From NCBI RefSeq assembly GCF_958299795.1, contig NC_133213.1, positions 21,991,478 through 22,055,477 on the forward strand: a stretch of 64,000 bases of DNA, written 5' to 3'. Position 1 is the stretch's first letter. Each line of letters begins with the position of its first letter. The position numbers and the translations under genes were made by a program. This stretch comes from Porites lutea. Taxonomy: Eukaryota; Cnidaria; Anthozoa; Scleractinia; Poritidae. The notes below the pieces were generated by a model that ran no database searches, was not told the DNA's origin, and saw only the letters and a list, made by a program, of their open reading frames with translations. Positions 36,531 to 47,422 of the stretch are shown one piece after another.

Positions 36531-38179
36531 TTCATACAAAATTGTATTCGACATTTGTGGTTTACACGTAAGAGCGTCTTTAGTATCAGTGACATTACTC
36601 GTACCCACTGAAAAGCTTAAAAAGCTTGTAGTGCCAATCGTGAAAAGGCCCCGTTTTCTTGCCGCTTTCGACAAAGGTACTTTCAAAAAGGTTTCACGTT
36701 GGAAACGCCAAGAACAACGCTACGACCAATCAAAATTATTTTGAAGTCGCGTGGCTCCAATTTGTCTAGCAGAAAACGTCTTTTATATCACTAAATAGGA
36801 CTGTGAAAAAGCAGGAAGTTATTCAAACGATAAATTGTTGTGTCTACATTTTTTCTTCCAACGGCATAACTTGCCAGTTACTTGGCCCTTGTGATCAAAC
36901 GTAAATTGGGAAAAGTGAACGCATATTGCTAATTTACCTTTCTCCATCCTAACTTTTAAGATCCAGGTTTATGTATGGATATTTCAATCGTCCAGCAATG
37001 TAAATTTAACTAATAGAACGAAGAGATGCGATTTTGAAGCTTCGTTTCCTTATACCCCCACCAATTAGTACTGTTGGTAATTTTGCTATTGCTCTTTTAA
37101 TGCTATGAATGAGAAATTAAATAAAATAAATTTCACAAAAAGTTTTCGTGTTGTTGTAATGAAGGAAAGAAACTGCTTACTAATATCAGATGCGGAAAAT
37201 ATAATGTAATGTATTCTGATGAGAAAAAAACCGCTAATTATGAAAGGAGAGTGTTTAGCCTTAATAAAATAGTTTCAACTATCAGATTCTAAGAAACAAC
37301 AAAGACTGGCCACTGGGAAAACAAATCGTTATTCTTTTGTTTTTTTTATACGCTTATTGTCGCAAATGAGATAAATAAGGCGAGTTTATTTCAAGGTAAT
37401 GGAAATATGTTGCTGTTGTCAGTTTCATTTAAAACTGAAGAAAAACTGTATATAGTTCCTTTGTTAAATTCCGAATGGCTTCCTCCTGAGAAGTAACAGA
37501 CTGAATTATTTGAAAAAAAAAAATATGTGCGAAAACAATTAAAAAATATACTCACTTGATCTCCTTGTTCGCTCTTTTGCCGCTAGTTTAACAGGTCGCC
37601 TTTAGTTAAATCCAGTATGAACTGAGCAGAACGTTAAACAACACTCGAACCCCTGTTTGTAATGCTATACAATGTTAAATTGCATGTAAACAGGAGGGAT
37701 AAACGGGCATTATCCACTGAATATCACATGCAGTTTCATATAGACGATTGAGCACAAATTTGTAACACAATCGTCGCGGCAAGCGTTTCAAATGCTTCAT
37801 TTACTGAGTAAAGCAAACAGAGCCCGGCAACTAAAAGGTCAATTAATGGCAAGCATAGCATTACCTTCGTTAAATTGTATTATAAGAGACATTGCTTTAT
37901 GGACTTTAGGGTATCTTAGGAACCCTTCAGTTGGTTTAACATTGAGTTAAGTGTTTTGCGTAATTAGCCCAGTTTTACTCACTTAATCTCTTTCAAGGTA
38001 TGCGCAAAAATGGCGGCATTGCAGCGAATTTGCCGATTTGCGGCACAAGGCAAGTTTTAAGTATCAATGTTTTTTTTTTTTTTCGAATTTCTTTCAACAT
38101 TTTTAGTTTGGTTTTATTGCGTCCTTGGCGCAACGTTCGGTTTAATCAGTTGTTTCTATGGTTTGTACAGAGCGTTTTC

Positions 38180-38345
38180 AAATGACGTCATGTCCGCCAT
38201 GTTGGTGTTTCAAAACAATGAAACGGCGGCCATGTTGGCGTTCCAAACCAGTCCTGTGGGCGTTTAACCTTTTTGTAATGTAAAAACTTTCTTTTGTTCT
38301 TTATTCTATTTGCCTAGCAGCTGGCCAAGTGAGTGAAAACGCTTT
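38180..38345. repeat. Dispersed GGCGGCCAT repeat, copy 2
   Basis: It carries GTCCGCCATGTTGGTGT, AAACAATGAAACGGCGGCCA and CAAACCAGTCCTGTGGG in the same order as the copy at 21580-21710. Confidence 0.55.
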
Positions 38346-39230
38346 GTATTAATTTGCTTCAGTTCTCGGGTTTTTCTATTTTGGTACATTTCTGAGCAGG
38401 AATTACTCCTTTTGCAAACCTTACGGCAGCTGTAAGTTTTTTTTTGTTTGTTTTTTCGTCAAAACTTTGATTTTACTATTGTGGTTGGCGCTTTTAGTCG
38501 ATATTGTGGCGGTTGCACGGCTTTTAGTGGGTCCCAGTGGCATGAGTGGTGGACCGTCCGTCCAAAATAAAAGTGTCCCAAAATCTTAGTCATATTTGAA
38601 GAGTCTCGGCGCAGTCGTAATTCCTGTCGAAATAAGACGTCAAGTTTTCACGCAGTCGTTTTGTTTTGTTTATTTATCTGTTTGTTTGTTTTTTGAACGC
38701 CAAGGACGATATGCGATATGCGAGCTGAGTTCGAAAGGGGTTCTGGAAGTCTCGAAATCGAACTTTAAAACTCTGACAGATTGTCAAAGTTTATCTAAAG
38801 ATCCATCGTCTTCTAAGTTCAATTAAAAGGGTAAGTAGAGCGTATTATGGTGGATTCGAAAAAAGAGATTTCTAAGACGAAATTATGGAGACCTCGGAGG
38901 TTGTTATCGCTGAAGCCAAAACACCCCTACTCTCCTCCCCTTGATTTGTAAAAGTATTCAGATCACACACAGCCTCCTACCAATAATTGTTAAATATATA
39001 TTACCATTTGTTACTACATTTTTTTTTTTGTAAATATATCTTATTTTTTTGTAAATATATCTTAAAAATAAATATGACCTCTTATTTTCAATAACAATAA
39101 CAGAAGGAAACTCTCGTTTGACTCGCGCCGTAAGCCACCGATCACTTACGATAACTTGCGTTAGTATTCATGACCCCGTCAGGGTGTTCAAAAGAAAGTT
39201 CTTCAGGGTTAGTCTATCCCCATGTGAAAC

Positions 39231-39560
39231 AAGGGGCGCTTACCATTTGTATGGAATACCCGGAAATTTCGGGGAGAATTCAAATGGAACGGTTCATCCC
39301 GGTGGAAATTTCCGGAAAAAAAGTAATACCTTTCGAGGTATTACCTTTTGTCTGTTTTTACCGAAACGACAGAAATTCTCTGTACAATTTGTTTGGATTA
39401 ATTAGCAGCAGTGCCAGGCTTCATGTCGAAAGAAAGTGAAAAATTTACAGGTATTTTGTAAATGGTACAACTCAATCCCGTTCCTGTTTTCGGTGCCAAA
39501 AAAAAACACAGTACCAATTAACGAAAATTTTTCACCGAAATTTCTCGTACAAATGGTACG
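39231..39560. repeat. Dispersed repeat with mirrored GGAAATTTC motifs
   Basis: CCCGGAAATTTCGGGGAGAA, GGAAATTTCCGGAAAAA and the mirrored GTAATACC...GGTATTACC pair suggest a foldback repeat. The overlapping ORFs have no recognisable domain. Confidence 0.4.
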
Positions 39561-39659
39561 CGCTCAAGGTCCCTATTTCCACGTGATCACTGATCTCAAC
39601 CACCTGAATGTCTACCCGTGTGCAACGCAAAAGCAGTACATCACCCTCGGCAATTTTGT

Positions 39660-39745
39660 AAGATCCTAAGAACTGATCCAACCGGGAATTGAAACCGTGA
39701 AGTCTGAGCTGAACTGAACCGCTCGGCCATCTGAGCTGACCACGC
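39660..39745 (-). mobile_element. tRNA-like (Ser/Leu-type) SINE head or tRNA relic
   Basis: On the minus strand an A box TGGCCGAGCGG and a B box-like GGTTTCAATTCC lie ~30 bp apart. GGTCAGCTCAGA leads in and GGTTGGATC follows. The anticodon and variable arms do not fold properly, so a functional tRNA is unlikely. Confidence 0.45.
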
Positions 39746-40169
39746 AAAGGTCGTTGTCTATTTTACTACTTTCACTCTCGTTAAGTACGCAAAACGAAGA
39801 CCTCACCATTATGCTCATCTGTTATGATAACATCCTAACTGTTATCGTCGCAAACTTTATAGAAGTGCGAGTTGTGTTTTCAAAGTATTTTGCAATGGTA
39901 ATTGAGTACGACGAGGCTCACCCAGTCTCTTGCTCAGTGTTCTATTAATGACTTTAAGTTACTATACTCATTACTCCTTGCCCAAATTTTGCTGTCGCTT
40001 CCCATGTTACCTAGTATGATTTCTTGACTCTTGTTTATCCTCGTAAGTAAGCTCGCGCACTGCCATTTACTTCCAGTAAAAGTCTCGGCATTAGAGAATT
40101 CTGGTATGGTCGCAGTTACTTTTACTGCAATAAACTAACTTACCGCATATTTTGTAGATCACATTGACA

Positions 40170-43100
40170 TCAAACAACCGTGCATTTTTCCACGACGAAG
40201 AGTTCTTCAGAAGAATTGATATCTCCTTGGTTTTCTGAGTTGACGAACGGGGCAAGAAAAATGATTGATGCTCCCAGAAGTATGACAATCCCTGTCATAT
40301 AAAATGCTGGAACATATGAGCCCATCTCATCAGCCATGAGACCTACAAGATACATCACAAAACCGCTAATAATTATACACATATGAAGGACCGAAAATAA
40401 AACGGATTATAATTGATTCAAAATAATTCTCCGTTTCTGATTGGTTAAAAGCACTCGCATAATTCATCATAACCTGCTACTGTTGACCAAATTTGGAAGA
40501 ATTTTGCGATTAATCAACCGGTGACGTCCAAAGTGCAGCACAGTTGCAGGTTAATGCACCGTTAACCAAGAAGACCTGGTGACGAGGTTGAGTTGTTTTG
40601 GTTGTGAAAAGAAAAATGGCCGAAGAGTCGGCGGCACATTTTACTCTTTTCACGACGAACTTTTGTCTAAACACATAGCAGGAAGACAACTCGACGGATA
40701 ACATTGCTATTTGGAGTATATTTGCAGACCTGAACAGCCCTTTATCACCATTCAACCTCATAATTTCATATATTCGAACTTTTGCGTCTAGTAAGGCTCT
40801 CGGAAAGATATTAAAATCATGAAACACTTCGAAATAAGTCTCGTTTTGAAATCGACGCTAGAGACAACTCGGAAATAGCCTGCAAAAAATGCGCTATATT
40901 CGGCGTTTTATGAACAAGTGAGGGCAGTCACGAAACGGACGTGAAGCACCAGACGCGCTTGTCTCGCGCTTCACGCATGCTTCCTGCTTGCCTTCGGTCG
41001 CCAGAAAAACGCGAAAAAATAAGGTCTGTTCTGCAGGATGATTATACGTTTCTGGGAAACTGCCTACCTACCCCTCTCCTAAGCCAACATTTTGTCCTAA
41101 GTGAGAAGTAAGTGTTAATGCTGGCTTATGGGAGGGGTAGGTGAGCAGTTTCCCAGAAAAGTATAATGACCCGAAACAACTTAGTAAACTTGAAAACATT
41201 TACCTGCAAGAGGAGGACCAGCTGCAGCCATAGACGCACTGACCATAACAGCAAGACCGAATCCTAGCGATCTTTTCTTACTGGTGAAACACGAAAGAAT
41301 AGCGATGGTCGACGAGCATCCGATGGCTCCGTCGGCAAGTCCGAATACTATGAAATATAGCACGAAATGAAAGTATCTTCTTGCAAGAGGTAAAATAAGG
41401 GTTGCGACTCCATTAACTCCCGCCACAACCTGGTAAATGTAAATTGCTTCAATATGCTTTAAGTCACATAACCAGCCCACTACAGGACGGCAAAGCATTG
41501 AGGTTAAACCGCTGTATAGATAGAGTCTGGAGGCCTGTGTGGCTGTTATTCCTAAATCTTCACAGTAGCGAACCTAACGACGAAAAGATAACATGTGCGT
41601 CAAAAAAAGAGGCTGATGAAACGAGAGTTTTAAGGAGGATATGTCACGATCGGAGGTCAACCCTTTGTTTCCTTCTCTAACCCTCTCCCTCCCCCTTCAT
41701 TCCACTCTTTTGCTCTCGTCCCAACTTTCTCGACGAACTCGTGCGGAATCGCTTGCCACGCAGGCTGGCTCTGTAGGATCATTATACGTCTCTGGGAAAT
41801 TGCCCATCTACCCCTCCCATAAGCCAACATTAACACTTACTTCTCACTTTGGGCAAAATGTTGGCTTAGGGGAGGGGTAGGTAGGCAGTTTCCCAGAAAC
41901 GTACTATTACTTCACCCATACACACAATGCTACTGTAGAGTTGAAGAAGAAGACAAGAAACAAATTTCATCAGGGAGCACTAAACATACTAATTCATTGA
42001 CTTGAGGGCGTGTAAATATTGAAACAAAAATGGACCAAGCAAATTTCCCAGTCGGTCTTGCTTGCCACGAAAATGGAGGTCTTGGAAAATGACGTCACAA
42101 CCATCCCCAGTCCCTTCTTTCCTGTAGTACGGACCACACCGGAAGTGAAATTTCACGTTTCTGGTACTGTACGTTAAAACAGGTGGAAGAAAAATCTTCA
42201 ACCTTTTTTTTTCTGCTATTCTTATCAAGACACTATGTTGATTCTATCAAGTAAAAAGAAAAATTCTGTCATATACACTTTTATTTATTATATAATCAGC
42301 TTTCAGTGATGTTGAATTGGAAGTGGTCCATTTTTTCTAGCTGTAAACTCACCATATGAACGGAAGGAATGTAATGAACGACGTAGTACAAATTCATTGA
42401 CAGAAATATGATGTCAAAACGCTTGTTGCTAAACAGGGACCACACGCTTTCACAGGATCTTTCCTTGGCATCTTTCTTAATAGCTTTGTTCTCCTCTTCG
42501 TCTGGCGGCATACGTCGAACAGTGCAAACTAAGGGAACGGAAAGGGCCACAAATCCAGCTAATATCATATACGTCCTTCGCCAGTCAAGCTTATCAAGAA
42601 GAGCCTTCATTACGAAGCTCATAACAAACATCCCTCCACCAGGGCCCATAGCAACAAGTCCCACAGCTAGGGAACGTCTTTTTACAAAGTACCTCGGCAA
42701 GACGAGATATGGAGGGAGAAAGATAAAACTTGAACCAAACCCGAACATAACGCCATATGTTATGAGAATAGAATAGATGCTCTTTCCTTGTGAGGTGGCT
42801 AGGAGAGCTCCAGAGCAAAGTACAACTCCAAGAATAACTGTTGCACGTGGACCAATCCTGTTGTACACTTTAGCCACTAGTGTGCTGAATATTCCCATGC
42901 CGACCATAGCTAACGAGCCAACTAAAGCTGAGGACAGTAAAGGACATTTATTCATATCTAGAATAGTGTCATATGTCATGTGAATACTATTAATAAAATT
43001 ACACACATAGAATGTCGAGCCAAACCAGGAACTGAAACAGTGGTGGATCTAAGGGCTAGGCTGGGGGCTGGGGGCTGGGGGCTGGGGGCTGGAGGGTTGG

Positions 43101-43967
43101 AGGGTTGGGGGCCGGGAGCCAGCCCCCTTCCCACTTATTTTTGAACCAAAGCAAGGCCCACTGCTGGAGCTAGGGCCTTAGCAGGTTCCTCTATTATCTT
43201 TAGTCTGAATTCACAAGTGCCTACCCACCCCACCCCAGAGAGAACCCCTTCAAGCCAACCGTGGTGAGTGGAAAATGGTCACACACATGACTGGAGGAAT
43301 GGGAGTGGGGCTCCACCCCTTGCTTCTCATGTCTTGTGGCTTCGCCACTTGACACTTCTGTGGGTAATAATCCTCCAACTTTCAAGACAAATACGTTGAG
43401 CTGCTTGATGTCTAGAATCCATGCAAGTCATTAGAATTCCTGCCCCAGTGAGATAAATCCAGCCCACTTCAAATAAAACCATACACATGAATGCAATGGT
43501 CAGTGGGCTATTGTAACCTGACCCAATGTTAGTCTGCCAAGGACTCCAGATTTTATTTTCTAAGCAATTCAATGAGTGAAAAACCAAAGCCAGTATGCCT
43601 CCACTGCCCTACACTAGTGGTCAAAAGTTTTTTCCCCCAGCTATTATCTTCACATTCACACTAAATAGAAAATAAGAGGCCGATTAACAGAATATAATAC
43701 CGTACTCTAATCTGACTAACCCTTCATAAGGTTCTACTCACCAGTAAGACCCTTTCCCTGCTGAAACTCTGCTAAGAGAGTAGGGAACATGACTCCATAA
43801 CTGATAATAATCCCACATATAATTATGTTTGAAACAGCACAGGCCAGGCAAACAACCCATGACCAGCATGAATCAGGTTGCACAGGGTTCCTACTGGCTG
43901 AGCAAGTGATTGCTTGCTCAGGTGCATAGACTGTTTGTACTACACTTGATTGCTGCTGCCTTCCCAT
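40170..43967 (-). CDS. SLC16-family monocarboxylate transporter (MCT-like, MFS)
   Basis: Four exons, 43967..43742, 42927..42353, 41573..41204 and 40342..40170, join in frame to 447 residues, the normal size for an SLC16 member. TM1 begins with the family signature as DSCWSWVV (residues 32-39; usual form DGGWGWVV). The second signature is YFVKRRSLAVG (155-165). The loop after TM6 is short and acidic/basic (PPDEEENKAIKKDAK). Exons 3 and 4 provide TMs 7-12, and the tail is acidic. Family members move lactate, pyruvate, ketone bodies, creatine or aromatic amino acids with or without a proton; the substrate is not evident. An acceptor at 44011-44012 suggests a non-coding 5' exon upstream. Intron 3 carries two palindromic MITE copies nearby. 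Confidence 0.88.
40390..40925. repeat. Dispersed repeat in SLC16 intron 3
   Basis: Motifs such as TCTCCGTTTCTGATTGG, ACCAAGAAGACCTGGTGACG and CATAGCAGGAAGACAACTCG match a repeat I remember from other coral loci. The overlapping ORF has no recognised domain. Ends were not defined. Confidence 0.35.
41036..41171. mobile_element. Palindromic MITE, GGTTTCTGGGAAACTGCC family, copy 2
   Basis: Inverted ends GGATGATTATACGTTTCTGG and GGTCATTATACTTTTCTGG (the latter reverse-complemented) flank the core AGTGAGAAGTAAGTGTTAAT. It lies at the edge of SLC16 exon 3, just 33 bp from the splice donor. Confidence 0.85.
41776..41911. mobile_element. Palindromic MITE, GGTTTCTGGGAAACTGCC family, copy 3
   Basis: Its core is in the opposite orientation to copy 2 (TTAACACTTACTTCTCACTT). 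The two copies sit on either side of SLC16 exon 3 and could base-pair in the pre-mRNA. Confidence 0.85.
43061..43110. repeat. (GGGGGCT)n minisatellite
   Basis: Four to five GGGGGCT units pass into GGAGGGTT variants within SLC16 intron 1. The preceding CAGTGGTGGATCTAAGG resembles a hAT-like element end. Confidence 0.7.
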
Positions 43968-44796
43968 TAGTATTTGTTGGTGTCCTGTGACTGTTCACTC
44001 TTAGTTGCGACTGCAAAGGAAATAAATGTCATGATAATATATACTGGTCAGTAAAAACCTGGCCAATGCTTGAATCCACTGGCTTCAAATAAAAAAAGCG
44101 CACTGCATGTGAGTATTATTCACTGTTCACATCTCAACAGTCAGTGATCTGACCAATCAGATCATTATACCAGAATCTGTTTTCATAGATGGGCGACATC
44201 AAAACAAAGTCTACAGGCTACCCCAGCCTTTTTTCTCTCCCACGCCCCACTCCACTTTGGAGCCAGTTCGCAGGCTACTGTTTGACTTTTTGAGAAAATG
44301 CTTGTCCTCATGGTCAACCCAGTTTCAGCCCAACTTTGTGTTACTGTCACCATTTCATTTGTACTCAAGTCACTGTCTTGAGGCCATGTCCCTTGTCAGA
44401 ATTTTACACTGACAAGGCCCCAAAAATTTGTAACCCTTTTATTAAATTAATGTATGTTAGACAGTAGCTCATATATTGCTGATCAAATTGGAATTTAGAC
44501 ACACTGGCTTTGTCTATGAGGCCATCCGTATTCTTCACAGATGGCAGAAGAAAATGATTCTATTACCAAGGAAGAAACTAACAACTAAAATGGTAATGAT
44601 ACTCTTAATTTCTGTTTTGCCTATTAGAAGTAACTCTCTGACATGATTATTTGTCTAAACTGACATTTACAAATTATTGTAACTTCCTCGATCAGCATTC
44701 CAAAGTGACACTGCAGTCTGTATGATTGTTCATTCTTCTTCAATAAAAGATTTTTAAATATGATTTCATAAAAACGTAGAGCCACCGAGTTGAATC

Positions 44797-45065
44797 TTAG
44801 GCTATGCTCACACTATACGAAATAGCTTTTTGTGGCATCACGAAAATCTATGAGGTATATTGTGAACACCTATCCGATATGTGACTCTCACTTTAGAGAT
44901 TGACACGGCGTGGCGTGGCAAGGAGCAGGGCAGCGCAGCGCGGTGCAGCTTTGCTCCATCACAGAAGTCGCGCCGTGATGATTGTTCTTGTGTGTGAACG
45001 GAAGTCCTATCCGGTATGATCTCATGACGGCGCCAAAATCCGTTACAGTGTGAACATGGCCCTAA
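44797..45065. mobile_element. 269-bp MITE with TTAGGsCTATG ends
   Basis: The left end is TTAGGCTATGCTCACACTAT. The right end, reverse-complemented, is TTAGGGCCATGTTCACACTG. The inside is GC-rich and internally mirrored (GTGGCATCACG, GGCGTGGCG). TTA-type flanks suggest a PIF/Harbinger-like origin, which is inference. Confidence 0.75.
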
Positions 45066-45865
45066 TTGTAAGAACATGAAACATTATTATATCATGTTTC
45101 TTTGTGTCATAATTTTTATTCTTCACTTTCCTCGCTGTTCATAGTGCTCAAGGTGTCAATTAAAAAAATATATTTATAGATAGATAATCTAGAAGCCGAG
45201 TAACGAACTTTAACCAGTCTTGTTTAAAGAAGTCTTTCTGTACAGTTGAGTGAGATCAGACACTACACATGCCTTCATAGCAAAAAGGCATCAAAGCCGC
45301 CGCAAAATGAGAGGTCATGTTCCCAGTTCCGTAAGCGTTTATTACAAGGTCGGCTTTTTAAAAGATTAGAAAATACAATACAGGGCAAGGACTGACTATT
45401 CTAAAACATAATATATCAATATTTGAGCTTACGTTTTCACTCAAGTCATACGTGTATGTATAAGCTTATAAACTTAAAGTTGACTGAACTTTAAGCATCT
45501 CAACGGATTCACCTACCTTTTGTTCAAAGCAAAAGGGACTTGATAGTCTAGCACACCTTATTGAAATGCTTGCTAAGGTCCATACGAAACTTTGCCCTCA
45601 TAGAAAAGGAAACCTAAGAAACGACTTTTGATGATGAGTGTTGCACCATTTCTCGGCTTGGTGAAGAAACAGTATAGCGTGACTGGTGACATTCCTGACT
45701 CAGCGGCTGTGCACTTCCTATAGAAAACAACTTCCGGTTCTATAATGAGTACTGAAGCTCCTGAGCTATGAGATAGCCTTCCTTGAGTTAAAAAGTTTAT
45801 GAATTTAACAACAAGTTTAAACAACTGTCAAAAAAGTTATCTGTCTTATCTTGGTACTCAAAGGC

Positions 45866-45904
45866 AACAGGGGTCTTTTTTGCATGAGCATGCGCGACCG
45901 CTGA
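45866..45904. repeat. 39-bp perfect inverted repeat, left arm
   Basis: It begins AACAGGGGTCTTTTTTGCAT, runs through GAGCATGCGCGACCGCTGA, and is exactly complementary to 47246-47284. It includes the small palindrome GCATGAGCATGC-like core. Confidence 0.85.
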
Positions 45905-47245
45905 CTTTTCAAAGAGCACGCGACCAGTGACAGCGACCATGCTGCATAGTCATAGGAACCAAATTGTTCACTTTGAAATCCTGCTTGAGATTGAAATGGT
46001 AGCAGGAACTTAAGAAAGACCTTCGTTGTACAAAATAAGTAAAGATCTGTTGATTTAAAGTGGAGACTGATGCGCTGAACGAGGTGAAAGAGCAAGTTAC
46101 TCAAGGATGTCTGACACGAACATGGCTGCTTGTTGTTGTTTGGCGCTCGACTCGTGTCTTGATTCCCCTTTAAGAACCGCAAAGTTTGGCATAGAATGCA
46201 TTGCTGATGCGTAGCTACTGAGGAAAATGTTATTTATTTAGTGTTTGTCTATAAATCGGATGTAAATCAGTTTCTCGATGCCGTAGAGGATTACTGTCAA
46301 TTATTTGTTAATAGCTGATTTAGCCATATTTCGGGAGTGGATTAATAACGATCAGCGGGCGACTACCACGCCGTTTTCAGTTGGAATAGAAAGTTTTTGC
46401 CTTAAGCATTTTAGCGATACAAAGTTTGTTTACAGGAAAATTGTAGAACTTCTTGTTTTTGCGTGGACTAACATTGTAAGGCATCCTTTACAGGAATTTG
46501 CTTTTCGCCAGAACTTAAATGTTTTAATGATTTTTAACTTTTGGTCGGCATCACATGTTTACTGTACCTCTTGGGAAACCTAACCGTTTGTTTCATCAAA
46601 ATCGGTCAGAAGATTGGACTTTAATTTCGGCCCTATTGAATGCAGTTTTGACTGTGTCTCATTGATATTCATTTTTTTTTATTGTTCGAGACATACAGAG
46701 TGACTACCACCAACATCTCACCAGGTGACTAATCCACGTCTCGTGTGCTCTTAATTTTGTAGCTTTAAAGTGCTGGGAAAATTGTAGAACATATATTAAT
46801 TCACTGCTGAACTGAACATCGGCTTTCGCGCACTTCGAACCCACTCGCTGAAATTTGCTATAATGTTTTTTTTTTTTTAATATTTCTCTTCCTTTCCGAT
46901 TTCAAAACAAAGAAAATTGAAAGTGTTTACTTGCATCAACAAACGTTTTTGCACTTTGGTTAGACTTTGATGAGGCCAGCGCAATCCTCCAGGCACTACA
47001 TATACGCGCGCTGTTGTCCAGGTCAAGTGGGGAGATGAAATTTGATAGTAGCTCGTGTATGTTAAAGCCGGTCTACTTCGCTTTTGTTAATACCATGTTA
47101 GAGTTTTTTTTTGCAAACTACACATTTGTTAAATCACGAGCACATTCGCCAAGACCAACGAGCAAAATAGTCGCTATGATACCTTTGAGACGCGCCATTT
47201 TGATGAAGACAAATCCTGTGGTGAGCCTCCATGCACATCGCTTGT

Positions 47246-47284
47246 TCAGCGGTCGCGCATGCTCATGCAAAAAAGACCCCTGTT
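47246..47284. repeat. 39-bp perfect inverted repeat, right arm
   Basis: Exact reverse complement of 45866-45904. It ends about 140 bp upstream of the SULT start codon. Confidence 0.85.
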
Positions 47285-47422
47285 CTCAAAGGCTTCTTTG
47301 TGCATTCGAGGGTTGAGCATTCGAAAGTGCCCCAACCGAGTGAGAGATTGGGAATTACAAAATAAGTGGTCACGCTTCCTGTCACGAAAAGTTAAAGTGA
47401 AGTTTAAAAAGGTTTTGCAGGC

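Larger units (their letters stand above)
36195..40169. other. Intergenic region between the carbohydrate sulfotransferase and the SLC16 gene
   Basis: About 4 kb with no supported gene. It contains a SINE-like copy (36340-36530), the second GGCGGCCAT repeat (38180-38345), a dispersed repeat rich in GGAAATTTCC motifs (39231-39560) and a tRNA-like stretch at 39660-39745. A short MAALQRICRFAAQ reading frame at 38010 with a GC-type donor was noted but could not be linked to any exon. Confidence 0.5.
43968..47422. other. Divergent intergenic region between SLC16 and SULT genes
   Basis: Both flanking genes are transcribed outward, so their promoters should lie here. It contains a MITE (44797-45065) and a perfect 39-bp inverted repeat 1.3 kb apart (45866-45904 and 47246-47284). 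No coding exon could be supported. An SLC16 5' UTR exon probably ends at 44010. Confidence 0.5.

Noticed and set aside
38010-38052. Short frame MAALQRICRFAAQ with a GC-type donor, looking like a mitochondrial leader exon
   Set aside because: No downstream exon on the plus strand could be linked to it and it lies next to a dispersed repeat.
43327-43587. Possible extra SLC16 exon with a hydrophobic reading
   Set aside because: Exons 43967..43742 and 42927..42353 already join in phase and give the continuous family sequence; adding this would break it.
45817-46583. ORFs of ~90-120 codons between the SLC16 and SULT genes
   Set aside because: No signal, domain or splice support; they lie among inverted repeats.
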